The notes: generated by a model not told the origin, from the letters alone. A DNA stretch of 64,000 bases from an uncultured Coriobacteriales bacterium (GCA_934646835.1 CAKUES010000011.1:1-64000); one strand, 5' to 3'. Shown: positions 15,537-25,111, counted from the stretch's first letter. Numbers and translations are program-made.

Positions 15537-17075
15537 CTACTTTGCCAGCCTGGGGAAGAGCGCGTCGCCCTTGACGACCTCGTTGCCAACGGGCAGGCCG
15601 CCCCACTGGGAGGCAGCGGCGCCGTCGGTGACCTCCGTCGCCTTGCCCAAGCCCAGGCGGCTGTAGAGTTCATCGCTGATGGTAGGCATGAAGGGAGCGA
15701 GCAGCAGCGCACTGATGCGGCAGGCCTCGAGGGTGTTGTAGAGGACTGCGGCGAGCTCGCCCATGGTCTCCTCGGACTTGGCGAGGTTCCAGGGAGCGCT
15801 CTCCTCGACGTAGAGGTTGGCGCGATGCACGAGCTCCATGATGGCGCTCGTCGCACCACCGAAGTCGACGTTGCGCAGGCACTCGGCGTACTTGGGGTAG
15901 AGCTCGTCGGCGATCTCCTTGAGGGGGTTTTCCGCGAACTCTGCCGGGCAGGCGGGGACCTTGCCCTCGAAGTACTTGACGGTCATGTTGCTCACGCGGC
16001 TGAAGAGGTTGCCGTAGCTATTGGCGAGGTCCGCGTTGTAGACCTGGGTCATGCGGTCCGTGCCGATATTGCCGTCAGAGCCAAAAGTGACGTCGCTCAT
16101 GAAGTAGTAGCGGTAGGCGTCGACGCCATAGGTCTCCATGAGGTCGCGCGGGTAGAGGGCGTTGCCCTTGGACTTGGACATCTTGGAGCCGTCGGCTGCC
16201 ATCAAAAAGCCGTGGGCGAAGACGTGTTTGGGCAGGGGCAGGCCGGCAGCCATGAGCATCGCAGGCCAGATCACGCAGTGGAAGCGGATGATGTCCTTGC
16301 CGACAAAGTGGAAGTCCGCAGGCCAGCGGCGCTCGAACTCAGACTCGTCGTCAGAGCCGTAGCCCAGCGCGGTGAGGTAGTTGATCAGCGCGTCGACCCA
16401 GACGTAGGTGACGTGCTCGGGGTCGAAGGGCAGGGGAACGCCCCAGTCGAAGGTGGAGCGGCTGATGGAAAGGTCGTGCATGCCGCCCTTCACAAAGGAC
16501 ATGACCTCGTTGCGGCGGATCTCCGGGCGGATGAAGTCGGGGTTGGCCTCGTAGTACTCGATGAGCTTGTCGCCAAACTCGGACAGCTTGAAGAACCAGT
16601 TGTCCTCCTTGATCGCCTGAACGGGGCGGCCGCAATCCGGGCAGCAGCCGTCGGCGAGCTCGTCTTCCGCGAAGAAGGTCTCGCACGGAGTGCAGTAAAG
16701 ACCCTCATAGGAGTCCTTGTAGAGGTAGCCGTTGTCATAGAGTGCCTGCAGGAACTTCTGGACGCCGACGGTATGGCGCTCCTCCGTGGTGCGGATGAAG
16801 TCGTCGTTGGTGATGTTGAGGTCGCGCCACAGGTCCTTGAACTGCGGGACCTGGCTGTCGCACCACTCCTGCGGAGTCATGCCGTGCTCCTCTGCGGACT
16901 GGGCGACCTTCTGACCATGCTCGTCCATACCGGTGAGGAAGTGGACGTCCTGGCCATCGAGGCGGTTGAAGCGGGCGATGGTGTCGCACGCGATAGTCGT
17001 GTAGGCCGTGCCGATGTGCGGCGTGCCGTTGACGTAGTAGATGGGGGTCGTGATGTAGAACGGGGTCTGGCTCAT
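15537..17075 (-). CDS. metG: Methionyl-tRNA synthetase
   Basis: Charges tRNA-Met. Class I synthetase of 512 residues with HIGT (20-23), the DEHGQK pocket, a zinc knuckle (C128, C131, C145, C148), the VWVDALINYLTALGY region and KMSKS (298-302). It ends after the anticodon-binding domain and lacks the C-terminal EMAP/tRNA-binding dimerisation domain found in many bacterial enzymes. The start has AGAAGG upstream. No T-box leader is visible in the 270-nt region before it. Confidence 0.97.
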   Translation of the reverse strand: MSQTPFYITTPIYYVNGTPHIGTAYTTIACDTIARFNRLDGQDVHFLTGMDEHGQKVAQSAEEHGMTPQEWCDSQVPQFKDLWRDLNITNDDFIRTTEERHTVGVQKFLQALYDNGYLYKDSYEGLYCTPCETFFAEDELADGCCPDCGRPVQAIKEDNWFFKLSEFGDKLIEYYEANPDFIRPEIRRNEVMSFVKGGMHDLSISRSTFDWGVPLPFDPEHVTYVWVDALINYLTALGYGSDDESEFERRWPADFHFVGKDIIRFHCVIWPAMLMAAGLPLPKHVFAHGFLMAADGSKMSKSKGNALYPRDLMETYGVDAYRYYFMSDVTFGSDGNIGTDRMTQVYNADLANSYGNLFSRVSNMTVKYFEGKVPACPAEFAENPLKEIADELYPKYAECLRNVDFGGATSAIMELVHRANLYVEESAPWNLAKSEETMGELAAVLYNTLEACRISALLLAPFMPTISDELYSRLGLGKATEVTDGAAASQWGGLPVGNEVVKGDALFPRLAK

Positions 17076-17217
17076 GATGCCTTCTTTCTATATATGCGAA
17101 TGATGCACGTAAGGAACGATTATACCCGCTTGATACGGGCAACAACCAGCGCGGGCAACGAATGATGCTCGAGCACCAAACACAGTACGATATACGCCGG
17201 CTCAGACAAAAGGTGCT

Positions 17218-17275
17218 AGAGAAGCGCCGGTTATTGCCAGGCCTATGGGGAGGGACAGGGTCCCTCCCCTACGAT
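17218..17275. repeat. Dispersed GC-rich palindromic repeat, copy 2
   Basis: GAAGCG, 20-nt spacer, then GGGGAGGGACAGGGTCCCTC and CCCTACGATG. Here the core stem GGGGAGGGAC/GTCCCTCCCC is perfect with an AGG loop. It lies in the gap between metG and the ABC exporter genes. Confidence 0.8.
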
Positions 17276-17291
17276 GCTGCGGCAGGGAGGG

Positions 17292-17324
17292 ATGACACAC
17301 TTTGTCACTGGCACAATGTGTGTC
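17292..17324 (-). terminator. Hairpin downstream of the ABC exporter genes
   Basis: TGACACAC/GTGTGTCA arms (17292-17299, 17317-17324) continued by TTGT/ACAA around a 7-nt loop, 21 nt after the exporter stop. No uridine tail on the minus strand, so termination is uncertain. Confidence 0.45.
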
Positions 17325-17345
17325 AAACGAGCCTTGACCGCCCTC

Positions 17346-19211
17346 TTACTCGCAGTCCTCGAACTGGCTGTTGAAGAGCTCGGCATAGAAGCCGCCTTGG
17401 ACAAGGAGCTCGTCGTGGGTACCTTGCTCGACGATGTTGCCCTCGCGGATGACCAAGATGAGGTCCGCGTCGCGGATCGTGGAGAGGCGGTGCGCGATGA
17501 CGAAGCTCGTGCGACCCTCCATGAGGTTGTCCATCGCCTGCTGGATGCGGCTCTCGGTACGCGTATCCACGCTCGAGGTCGCCTCGTCGAGGATGAGCAT
17601 GGGGCGGTCGGCGAGCACGGCACGCGCAATCGTCAGCAGCTGCTGCTGACCCTGGCTGATGTTGCTCGCATCCTCGTTGATGATGAAGTCGTAGCCACCG
17701 GGAAGCGTGCGGATGAAATGGTCCGCGCAACCGACCTTGGCAGCCTGCTCGACTTCCTCATCCGTTGCGCCGAGCCTTCCGTAACGGATGTTCTCGCGGA
17801 TGCTCGCGTTGTAGAGCCAAGTGTCCTGCAGCACCATGCCAAAAATCTCACGCACCTGATTGCGCGAGAGCTCCTTGAGGTCATGTCCATCGACCTTGAT
17901 GCAGCCGCTCGTCACATCGTAGAAGCGCATGAGCAGCTTGACCATCGTCGTCTTGCCCGCACCCGTGGGGCCGACGAAGGCAACCGTCTGGCCAGGCTCG
18001 ACATGAGCGGAGAAGTCTTTGATGACGAGCTTGTCCGGGTTGTAGCCAAAGGAGACATGCTCGAAGTCAACCGCGCCGGAGAGCGGTTTGTCGAGAGCCA
18101 GCGGATGTTCCTCGGGTTCCTCTTCCTCATCGAGGAAGCTGAAGATGCGCTCTGCTGCCGCCGCCATCTGCTGCAGCTGGACGCTCACCTGGCTCAGCTG
18201 CGCGATCGGCTGGGTGAAGTTCTTCACGTACTGGATGAAGGCTTGGATGTCGCCAACGGTGATGACCTTGTTGACGGCAAACCAGCCGCCCATCAGCGCC
18301 ACGACCACGTAGCCGAGGTTGCCGACGAAGTCCATGAGGGGCCTCATGAGGCCGCTGGCAAAGTTGGACTTCCAGCCCGCCTCGTACAGGCGCTCGTTTG
18401 CCTCATTGAACTGGGCGACGACGTCTTGCTCCTTGCCAAAGGCTTTGATGATCGACTGGCCGGAGAAGCTCTCCTCGATGATGCCGTTGACCTCGCCTAA
18501 AACCTCCTGCTGCGCGAAGAAATACTTCTGGGACCTCTTGACCACTAGCATGACGAGCACTCCGGACACCGGCACGATGAAGACCGTAACAAGCGTCATC
18601 AGCGGGTTGATCGTGAGCATCATGACAAGAACGCCGAGCACCGTGGTGACGGAGGTGATGAGCTGGATCACGCTTTGGGAGACGCTTTGTCCAAAGGTGT
18701 CGACGTCGTTGGTGATACGCGAGAGCGTGTCACCGGTGGCGTTGCGTTCGAAGTAGCCAAAGGGCATGCGGTCGATCTTCTTGTCGATGGCCTCGCGCAA
18801 GTTGAAACACGCACGCTGTGTCACGCCGGTCATAAGCCAGCTCTGCCCAAACGCGCAAAGCGAGCTTGCGATGTAGATGGCCAGCGTGGTGACCAAGATG
18901 CGCAGCACGGCGTCGAAGTCGATCGCACCCGTACCCTGATGCATGGCGACGGCACCGTTGAAGACCTCCGTCGTGGCCTCGGAGAGGACCTTGGGGCCGA
19001 CGATGTTAAAGACCGTCGAGCCGATGGCAAAGACGAAGGCGACGATAATGCCTGCCTTGAAGGGCGCCATGAAGGAGAGGACCTTCCTGAGCGTCCCCTT
19101 GAAATCCTTGGGCTTCTCGTCCGGAGAAAGCGGTCCGCGGTGAGGGCCGTGGGGGCCGCGCGGCGGACGCTTGGGCCTTGCCGCAGCTGCGTGCATGTTC
19201 CTATCGCTCAT
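17346..19211 (-). CDS. ABC exporter, permease-ATPase fusion, canonical nucleotide site
   Basis: Half-transporter of the multidrug/lipid exporter class: six spans (about 45-340) followed by a nucleotide-binding domain with Walker A GPTGAGKTT (about 400), signature NISQGQQQL (note SQGQ rather than SGGQ), Walker B LILDEATSS and H-loop AHRLSTI. The 621-residue chain starts with a long basic, proline-rich cytoplasmic leader (MSDRNMHAAAARPKRPPRGP). Its ATG lies 11 nt inside the end of the partner gene, so the two subunits are made together and probably form a heterodimer. Substrate unknown. Confidence 0.92.
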   Translation of the reverse strand: MSDRNMHAAAARPKRPPRGPHGPHRGPLSPDEKPKDFKGTLRKVLSFMAPFKAGIIVAFVFAIGSTVFNIVGPKVLSEATTEVFNGAVAMHQGTGAIDFDAVLRILVTTLAIYIASSLCAFGQSWLMTGVTQRACFNLREAIDKKIDRMPFGYFERNATGDTLSRITNDVDTFGQSVSQSVIQLITSVTTVLGVLVMMLTINPLMTLVTVFIVPVSGVLVMLVVKRSQKYFFAQQEVLGEVNGIIEESFSGQSIIKAFGKEQDVVAQFNEANERLYEAGWKSNFASGLMRPLMDFVGNLGYVVVALMGGWFAVNKVITVGDIQAFIQYVKNFTQPIAQLSQVSVQLQQMAAAAERIFSFLDEEEEPEEHPLALDKPLSGAVDFEHVSFGYNPDKLVIKDFSAHVEPGQTVAFVGPTGAGKTTMVKLLMRFYDVTSGCIKVDGHDLKELSRNQVREIFGMVLQDTWLYNASIRENIRYGRLGATDEEVEQAAKVGCADHFIRTLPGGYDFIINEDASNISQGQQQLLTIARAVLADRPMLILDEATSSVDTRTESRIQQAMDNLMEGRTSFVIAHRLSTIRDADLILVIREGNIVEQGTHDELLVQGGFYAELFNSQFEDCE

Positions 19212-20979
19212 CGCGCACCCCTTTCTCCAGCTCCTCTTGAGACAGCTGCGACAACGCTATCTGACGGTATTCCTCGCAAGACTCGAGGAGCTCGGCATGT
19301 GTGCCGGAGCCGACGATGCGTCCCTCGTCGAGGACGATGATCTTGTCCGCGTGCATGATGGTGGCGATGCGCTGCGCGACGATCAGCAGCGTCTTGCCTG
19401 CCATCTCCTGCGCTAAACCGGCCCTGAGCTGGGCGTCTGTCTTGTAGTCGAGAGCGGAGAAGCTGTCGTCGAAGAGATAGGCGCCGGCATCGGTCGCCAG
19501 CGCGCGTGCGATGGAGAGGCGTTGGCGCTGTCCGCCGGAGACGTTGGTGCCACCCTGGGATATGGCAGTGTCGAGCCCGTCTTGCGCCGCATCGACGAAC
19601 TCGCGCGCCTGCGCAACGTCGATCGAGCGCTGCACGCGATCGACGGGCATGGACTCGTCGGCAAAGGCGACGGTGGTCCTCACCGTTCCACCAAAGAGGT
19701 AGCCCTGCTGGGGAGAATAGCCAAGCAGCGAGCGGAGCTTTGCCTGGCTGAGCTCGCGGATGTCGATGCCGTTGATCTTGATAGCGCCCTCCGTGACATC
19801 GTAGAAGCGCTCGATCAGCTTGATGACCGTTGATTTTCCGCAGCCTGTGGAGCCGATGATGGCCGTCGTCTTGCCTGCCTCTGCAATAAAGCTGACGTGC
19901 TCGAGAACGTTGTCGCTGCCGTCGTTGTACTTGAAGCTCACATCGTCGAATTCGATGGAAACACCCTGCTCGCCCACCGCAAGCTCTCCATCGCGTGCAT
20001 CCTGGGGATCGTCGATGCGCGGCGTGACAGAGAGGACCTCGTCGATGCGCTGAGCAGCCACGTTTGCACGCGGGAGCGCCGTTGCGACCATGCCGATCAT
20101 CAAGAAGCTCATGATGATGAGCATAGCGTAGGTGATGAAGGCGATGAGGTCGCCGGTCTGCATCGTGCCCGCCTCGACGTAGTGTCCTCCCACCCAGACG
20201 ATGGCGACGGAGACTACGTTCATCACGAGCATGAGCAGCGGCATCATCATGACCATGGCGCGGTTAGTGAACAGCTGCGTCTTCATCAGCTTGGCGTTGG
20301 CCTGGGCAAAGCGCTCTTGCTCGTGCTCCTCGCGCCCAAAGGCGCGGATGACCGGCAGGCCCGTGAGGATCTCGCGCGAGACCTGGTTGAGCTTGTCGAC
20401 GAGCTGCTGCATGATCTTGAAGCGCGGCATGGTGAGCGACATGAGCGCGCCCACGACGACGAACACCGCCACAACCGCAAGCGCGACGACCCAGCCCATC
20501 GAGGCGTTGGTCTGCACCACCATGAAGATTCCGCCCACGGCGAGGATCGGCGCATAGAGAACCACGCGTTGCAGCATTATGGTCACGAACTGAATCTGCT
20601 GGATGTCGTTGGTGCCGCGCGTGATGAGAGATGCAGCGGAGAAGCTGTCGACCTCTGCCGCGGAGAAGGACAGGACCTTGGCAAAGAAACGCCCGCGCAG
20701 GTCGCGGGCGATCTTGGCGCCGGTACGGCTCGCGATGACGGAGATGACGATGTTGGTCACGAGCATGCCCGCCGCAAACAGGAGCATCATCGAGCCCAAG
20801 CGGACGAGCTCCGCCACAGAGTCGCCACCCGCACCCACTGCCGCCATCTGCACGACGTTGTCGACGATACTCGCCGTATAGCGCGGCAAGGACAGGTCGC
20901 AGGAAGCCTGGGCAAGCAGCAGCACGAAGACCGCGGCAAGCGCAACCTTGTGCTGCAACAGATATTTGAGTATTCGCAA
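19201..20979 (-). CDS. ABC exporter, permease-ATPase fusion, degenerate nucleotide site
   Basis: Partner half-transporter, 592 residues, six spans then a nucleotide-binding domain with Walker A STGCGKSTV and a canonical signature NVSGGQRQR. The Walker B region reads YLFDDSFSALD, with Asp instead of the catalytic Glu, and the H-loop reads VAQRIATI, with Gln instead of His. That is the degenerate half of known heterodimeric exporters, where only one ATP site hydrolyses fast. I chose TTG 20979, 7 nt after AGAGG and giving MRILKYLLQH, the usual family start; ATG 21000 would add seven residues. Confidence 0.9.
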   Translation of the reverse strand: MRILKYLLQHKVALAAVFVLLLAQASCDLSLPRYTASIVDNVVQMAAVGAGGDSVAELVRLGSMMLLFAAGMLVTNIVISVIASRTGAKIARDLRGRFFAKVLSFSAAEVDSFSAASLITRGTNDIQQIQFVTIMLQRVVLYAPILAVGGIFMVVQTNASMGWVVALAVVAVFVVVGALMSLTMPRFKIMQQLVDKLNQVSREILTGLPVIRAFGREEHEQERFAQANAKLMKTQLFTNRAMVMMMPLLMLVMNVVSVAIVWVGGHYVEAGTMQTGDLIAFITYAMLIIMSFLMIGMVATALPRANVAAQRIDEVLSVTPRIDDPQDARDGELAVGEQGVSIEFDDVSFKYNDGSDNVLEHVSFIAEAGKTTAIIGSTGCGKSTVIKLIERFYDVTEGAIKINGIDIRELSQAKLRSLLGYSPQQGYLFGGTVRTTVAFADESMPVDRVQRSIDVAQAREFVDAAQDGLDTAISQGGTNVSGGQRQRLSIARALATDAGAYLFDDSFSALDYKTDAQLRAGLAQEMAGKTLLIVAQRIATIMHADKIIVLDEGRIVGSGTHAELLESCEEYRQIALSQLSQEELEKGVRDER

Positions 20980-21078
20980 GGGAGTTCCTCTTCTCTTCAT
21001 CAAACACGCGAAAGAGAGCGTGCTCGATGATTCTACGCCGCAATCCACATCGCTTGAAAACAGACGACTAACAGCAAA

Positions 21079-21127
21079 TCAACAAAGAGAGAGGGCACGC
21101 GTCCGTCATCCGGCGCGTGCCCTCTCT
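21079..21127 (-). terminator. Terminator after the aminotransferase gene
   Basis: 14-bp perfect stem (21088-21101 with 21114-21127) followed on the minus strand by TTTGTTGATTTG, 30 nt after the aminotransferase stop. Confidence 0.85.
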
Positions 21128-21157
21128 GCAATAAGCCACTTGATCGAAGCGATCCCT

Positions 21158-22345
21158 TTATTTCTCCTTGTCGTAGGACTCCTTGAGAGCCTTGAAAGCG
21201 GGCATGGAGTTCTCGATGACGCTGCGTGCGACGCAGTAGCTCATACGGAAGTAGCCCTTGCCGCCAAAGCCGTCGGACGGGCACAGCAAGATCTCGAACT
21301 CCTTGGCGCGGTTGCAGAAGGCAACGGCGTCAGGCTCGAGTGCCTTGACCCACAGGTAGAAGGCGCCGTCCGGCTCGACGAACTCGTAACCGAGCGCGGA
21401 GAGGCCCTTGGTGAGGATCTCGCGGTTGGTGCGGTAGGCCTCGACGTCGCTGGGCAGGTCGACGCACTCCTGCAGCACGCGCTGGAAAAGCGCGCTCACG
21501 CAGATGTAGCCCAAGGAGCGGCCGGAGCCATGGATGGCATAGGTCGTCTCCTCCACGTTGTCCATGAGATTGGAGACATAGATGTAGCCCAAGCGCTCGC
21601 CAGGAAGGCTCAGCGCCTTGGAGTAGCTGTAGCAAACCAGCGTGCGGGGATAGATCAGCGGGATGTAGGGGACTTCCTTGCCGTAGGTGATGGCACGGTA
21701 GGGCTCGTCGGCGATGAGGTAGATCTTGGTGCCGAGCTCCTGCTCCTTCTTGGTCAGAATCGCTGCCAGCGCCTCGAGGTTCTCGCGCGAGTAGATGGTA
21801 CCGACGGGGTTGTTGGGGCTGTCGACGATGATCGCCGCAGTCTTGGGTGTGATGGCCGCCTCGATCGCGTCGATGTCGAGCTGGAAGCTCGGAGCCTGGC
21901 AGGGCACTTCCACGATGGTGGCGCCGGCCTGCTCGATCCAGGTCCTGTACTCCGTGAAGTACGGCGTGGGGACGATAACCTCGTCGCCCGGGCAGGCGAC
22001 AGCAGACAGGCAGATGGCCAGCGCCGCAGCGGCACCGTGGGTGAGATAGACCTGGGCCGGGTCCGCGTCGATGCCAAAGTTCTTCTTGATGTTATCTGCA
22101 ACTGCCTGGCGCGGGGCAAGCGCACCGGGGCTGGGCGTGTAGCCGTGAAGAGCCACGGGGTCCTCGTCCATCAGGCGCCTGATGCAATCGGAGACCTCCT
22201 TGGGAGCCGGAACGCTGGGGTTGCCGATGCTGAAGTCGAAGACCTTATCCTCGCCGATCTCCGCCTTGCGCTTGAGGCCGTATGCGAACAGGGTGCGGAT
22301 GTCGTTGGGTGCGCTGCCCAAGCCGATCAAGCGGTCGTTAAGCAT
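21158..22345 (-). CDS. Class I/II PLP-dependent aminotransferase
   Basis: Fold type I aminotransferase, most like aspartate aminotransferase-type enzymes. The 395-residue product has the cofactor-binding THGAAAAL glycine/alanine stretch, the substrate-aromatic PYFTEY, DSPNNPVGT, the cofactor Asp-Tyr region ADEPYRAI, and the Schiff-base lysine in YSKALSLPGERLGY; the last Arg of that motif holds the phosphate. ATG 22345 is preceded by AAAGGAG; the frame is open upstream without a better start. Amino acid specificity is not decidable. It stands alone between two terminators. Confidence 0.92.
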   Translation of the reverse strand: MLNDRLIGLGSAPNDIRTLFAYGLKRKAEIGEDKVFDFSIGNPSVPAPKEVSDCIRRLMDEDPVALHGYTPSPGALAPRQAVADNIKKNFGIDADPAQVYLTHGAAAALAICLSAVACPGDEVIVPTPYFTEYRTWIEQAGATIVEVPCQAPSFQLDIDAIEAAITPKTAAIIVDSPNNPVGTIYSRENLEALAAILTKKEQELGTKIYLIADEPYRAITYGKEVPYIPLIYPRTLVCYSYSKALSLPGERLGYIYVSNLMDNVEETTYAIHGSGRSLGYICVSALFQRVLQECVDLPSDVEAYRTNREILTKGLSALGYEFVEPDGAFYLWVKALEPDAVAFCNRAKEFEILLCPSDGFGGKGYFRMSYCVARSVIENSMPAFKALKESYDKEK

Positions 22346-22480
22346 ATATCTCGCTCCTTTGCTCCTGTAGTTGCCGTGTAACGCTACATGATAATCCTGC
22401 ATGCAAGCGCAACGGCGCCTTGGGATAAGAACACTAGGTTAAAGAACGATGTGCGCAGCGGGGCGGCTTTACGTCAATAG

Positions 22481-22517
22481 AAAAAGCGGCGGGGACCCCA
22501 AGGTCTCCCGCCGCTTT
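22481..22517 (-). terminator. Terminator after purN
   Basis: AAAGCGGCGGG pairs with CCCGCCGCTTT (with an inner GACC/GGTC), followed on the minus strand by TTTTTCTATT; 24 nt after the purN stop. Confidence 0.88.
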
Positions 22518-22540
22518 GGCTTGCAGCTTATGTCGTACGA

Positions 22541-23167
22541 CTACTCGTCGATCTTGCAGTGATTGCCGTAGAGATGCACCTTGTCCTGCGCGAGCTTCTG
22601 GATGACCCAGGGATAGGCCTCGTGCTCGGCCGCATGGATGCGGGTCTCGAGGTCCTCGAGCGTGTCGCCCTCGAGTACGGGGACCTCGCGCTGGTAGATA
22701 ATCGGGCCCTCGTCGTACTCCATGTTGGCGAGGTGGATCGTAATGCCCGTCACCTTGTCGCCAGCCTCGAAGGCGTCCTGGATCGCATGCGCGCCCTTGT
22801 GCTTGGGCAGTAGGGCGGGATGCAGGTTCACGACGCGGTTGGGATAGGCAAGCAGCAGCTCTGCCGTGCACTTGCGCATGTAGCCGGCCATGATGACGTA
22901 GTCCACACCCATGTTGCGGAAGTTCTCGACCATCTTGCGCTCGACTGCCGCAGTGCTCGCGGTGTAGTCCGCAGGCTCGAAGACCATCGCGGGGATGCCC
23001 ATCTCGACGGCCCTGGTGATGCCTTTGGCGCGCGGGTTGCTGGCCACGACGCAGACGATCTGTGCATTGAGCTCGCCGGCCTCGATGGCCTTGGCGATAG
23101 CAACCATGTTGCTGCCCGTGCCGCTGATGAGGACGGCGATCTTGAGCGGGGTGTTGAGGTCGCGCAT
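22541..23167 (-). CDS. purN: Phosphoribosylglycinamide formyltransferase
   Basis: Transfers a formyl group from 10-formyl-tetrahydrofolate to GAR in purine synthesis. The 208-residue chain has LISGTGSNM (phosphate loop), the catalytic Asn-His-Asp set in NLHPALLPKHKG and the DEGPIIYQREVPV segment of the family. Its ATG overlaps the purM TAA as TAATG, so translation is coupled to purM, and both act one after the other around FGAR/AIR formation. Confidence 0.97.
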   Translation of the reverse strand: MRDLNTPLKIAVLISGTGSNMVAIAKAIEAGELNAQIVCVVASNPRAKGITRAVEMGIPAMVFEPADYTASTAAVERKMVENFRNMGVDYVIMAGYMRKCTAELLLAYPNRVVNLHPALLPKHKGAHAIQDAFEAGDKVTGITIHLANMEYDEGPIIYQREVPVLEGDTLEDLETRIHAAEHEAYPWVIQKLAQDKVHLYGNHCKIDE

Positions 23168-24216
23168 TACTTGTACACGACCTTTCCCTCGCCAGCGATG
23201 ACCTGGCCGATGGTGTAGACCTTCTCACCGGTCGCTTCGAGCTCTGCCTGGATAGCAGCAGCGTCCTCGGGCTTGCAGATCACGCACATGCCAACGCCCA
23301 TGTTGAAGGTCTTGAGCGCCTGCTCCTGGCTGAGGCCGGCCGCCTTGATGACGTAGTCGATGATGGGCAGCACGTCCCAGGTGCCGAGCTCGACCTGAGC
23401 GTCGAGGTTCTTGGGCAGGGCGCGGTCGAGGTTCTCCGTGATGCCGCCGCCGGTGATGTGGGCGACCGCATGGACGGGCAGGCCCTTCTTGAGCAGGTTG
23501 ACGATGCTCTTGACGTAGATGCGGGTGGGAGCGAGCAGGGCATCCATGATGCTGGTGCCGCCGAGCTCCTCGCAAGGAGCGGTGAGCTCCTCGAGGGACT
23601 TCTTCTCCGTCACAGCGCGGCGCACGAGGCTGAAGCCGTTGCTGTGGATGCCGGTAGAGGCCATGCCGAGGATAACATCGCCTTCCTCGACGAGCTCAGG
23701 GCCGATCATCTTGGGACGGTCGACGACGCCGACGCAGAAGCCAGAGAGATCGTAGTCGTCCTCGGGCATGACGCCGGGATGCTCGGCGATCTCGCCACCG
23801 ACGAGGGAGCAGTTTGCCTGGCGGCAGCCCTCTGCGATGCCGCCGACGATCTTGGCCATCTGCTCGGACTTGAGCTTGCCGATGGCGACATAGTCGAGGA
23901 AGAAGAGGGGCTCTGCACCGCAGGCGAGGACGTCGTTGACGCACATGGCGACCAGGTCGATGCCGCAGCTGTCGTGGCGGTCGATCATCTGGGCGAGCTG
24001 GAGCTTGGTACCGACGCCGTCGGTACCGGACACCATGATGGGATCTTCCATATCCTTGAACGCAGCGGCGCTGAACAGGCCGCCAAAGCCACCGATGTCG
24101 CCGATGACCTCCGGACGGTATGTGCTCTGGACTGCACCGCGGATCGCCTGGACAGCGCGTGCGCCTTCGTCGATGTCGACACCCGCGTCCTTATACGTGA
24201 TCTGCTCGTCGGCCAT
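23167..24216 (-). CDS. purM: Phosphoribosylformylglycinamidine cyclo-ligase
   Basis: Closes the imidazole ring of AIR from FGAM with ATP. The 349-residue protein shows the family's SGTDGVGTKL glycine-rich motif, MCVNDVLACGAEPLFFLDY, GGEIAEHPGV and HITGGGITENL. Starts YKDAGVDIDEGARAV as usual. Directly coupled to purN. A hairpin ends the upstream response-regulator transcript, so purM-purN has its own promoter, not identified. Confidence 0.97.
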   Translation of the reverse strand: MADEQITYKDAGVDIDEGARAVQAIRGAVQSTYRPEVIGDIGGFGGLFSAAAFKDMEDPIMVSGTDGVGTKLQLAQMIDRHDSCGIDLVAMCVNDVLACGAEPLFFLDYVAIGKLKSEQMAKIVGGIAEGCRQANCSLVGGEIAEHPGVMPEDDYDLSGFCVGVVDRPKMIGPELVEEGDVILGMASTGIHSNGFSLVRRAVTEKKSLEELTAPCEELGGTSIMDALLAPTRIYVKSIVNLLKKGLPVHAVAHITGGGITENLDRALPKNLDAQVELGTWDVLPIIDYVIKAAGLSQEQALKTFNMGVGMCVICKPEDAAAIQAELEATGEKVYTIGQVIAGEGKVVYK

Positions 24217-24310
24217 GTGCTTCGATCCTCTCTCTTGGCTGTGGAATGCATGCCTTAATTGAAAAACTTCATCCCTACATTATGCCTGCAATTTCTGCGC
24301 CCACAACAAG

Positions 24311-24341
24311 AAAGCCGCGCTCCTTCGAGGAACGCGGCTTT
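24311..24341 (-). terminator. Terminator after the LytTR regulator
   Basis: AAAGCCGCG pairs with CGCGGCTTT around a loop with a minor inner stem; the minus strand continues CTTGTTGTGG. Located 22 nt after the regulator stop. Confidence 0.75.
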
Positions 24342-24362
24342 AAAGCTGATGGAGTGCCGGTG

Positions 24363-25076
24363 CTACAGGCCGAGCGCCTTCTTGAGGGAGGCGACGCGGC
24401 GACGGGAGACGGGGATCTGTTCTTCCTCACCCTGTAGGGTGAGGAGCAAGGTGCCACCGCTGACGGGGTCGACCTCGCGGATGCAGGAGAGGTTGACCAG
24501 GTAGCGCCTGTGAACGCGGAAGAATCCCAGGGGCTCGAGCTTTGCCTCGAGCTGGGCCAGGCTCACAGTCGACAGGTAGCGGTCCGTGTCCGTGTGCAGG
24601 TAGGAATAGTCGTCCTTGGCCATGATGAAGTGGATCTTGTCCGTCGGGACGAGGAGCTTCTTGCCGCCCTTCTCAACGGGGATGCGCTCGCCTGCGGGGG
24701 CATGGCCCTGGCCGGTCATCTGCTGCATGACCTTGGCGATGGCCTGGTTGAGGCGGTCTGTCTCGACCGGCTTGACCAGGTAGTCCGTCGCGTTGACGTC
24801 GAAGGCCTTGACGGCGTGCTCGCTGTAGGCGGTGACGAAGATCACGTAGGGCGGGTACTTGAGGCGGGTGAGCGCCTCTGCCAGCTGCAGGCCGTCCGTG
24901 CCGGGCATGTTCACATCGAGGAACATGACGTCTGCGCCGACGTCCTTGAGCTTCTCCAGGGCCTCGCGAACGTTGGCGGCCTCTGCAACAACCTCGACCT
25001 TACCCGTCTCTCCCAGTAGGAAACTAAGTTCAGAACGTGCAGGTGCCTCGTCATCAACGATGATCGCTCGCAGCAT
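24363..25076 (-). CDS. LytTR family DNA-binding response regulator
   Basis: Output partner of the sensor kinase encoded just upstream. Residues 1-120 form a receiver domain with the acidic pair D8/D9, phosphorylation site D54 in FLDVNMPGTDG, and conserved K in YLVKPVE. Residues about 135-237 form a LytTR domain with FIMAKDDYSYLHT, FFRVHRRYLVNL and ISRRRVASLKKALG-type ends. 237 residues is the family norm (LytR/AlgR). A pair of 9-bp direct repeats lies upstream (25112-25139) and could be its own operator. Confidence 0.94.
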   Translation of the reverse strand: MLRAIIVDDEAPARSELSFLLGETGKVEVVAEAANVREALEKLKDVGADVMFLDVNMPGTDGLQLAEALTRLKYPPYVIFVTAYSEHAVKAFDVNATDYLVKPVETDRLNQAIAKVMQQMTGQGHAPAGERIPVEKGGKKLLVPTDKIHFIMAKDDYSYLHTDTDRYLSTVSLAQLEAKLEPLGFFRVHRRYLVNLSCIREVDPVSGGTLLLTLQGEEEQIPVSRRRVASLKKALGL

Positions 25077-25111
25077 TAGTCGCCTCCATTCAACAGCAAA
25101 TCCGTAACCTT

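Noticed and set aside
17076..17345. T-box leader before metG
   Set aside because: No specifier loop or AGGGTGGNACCGCG-type motif visible.
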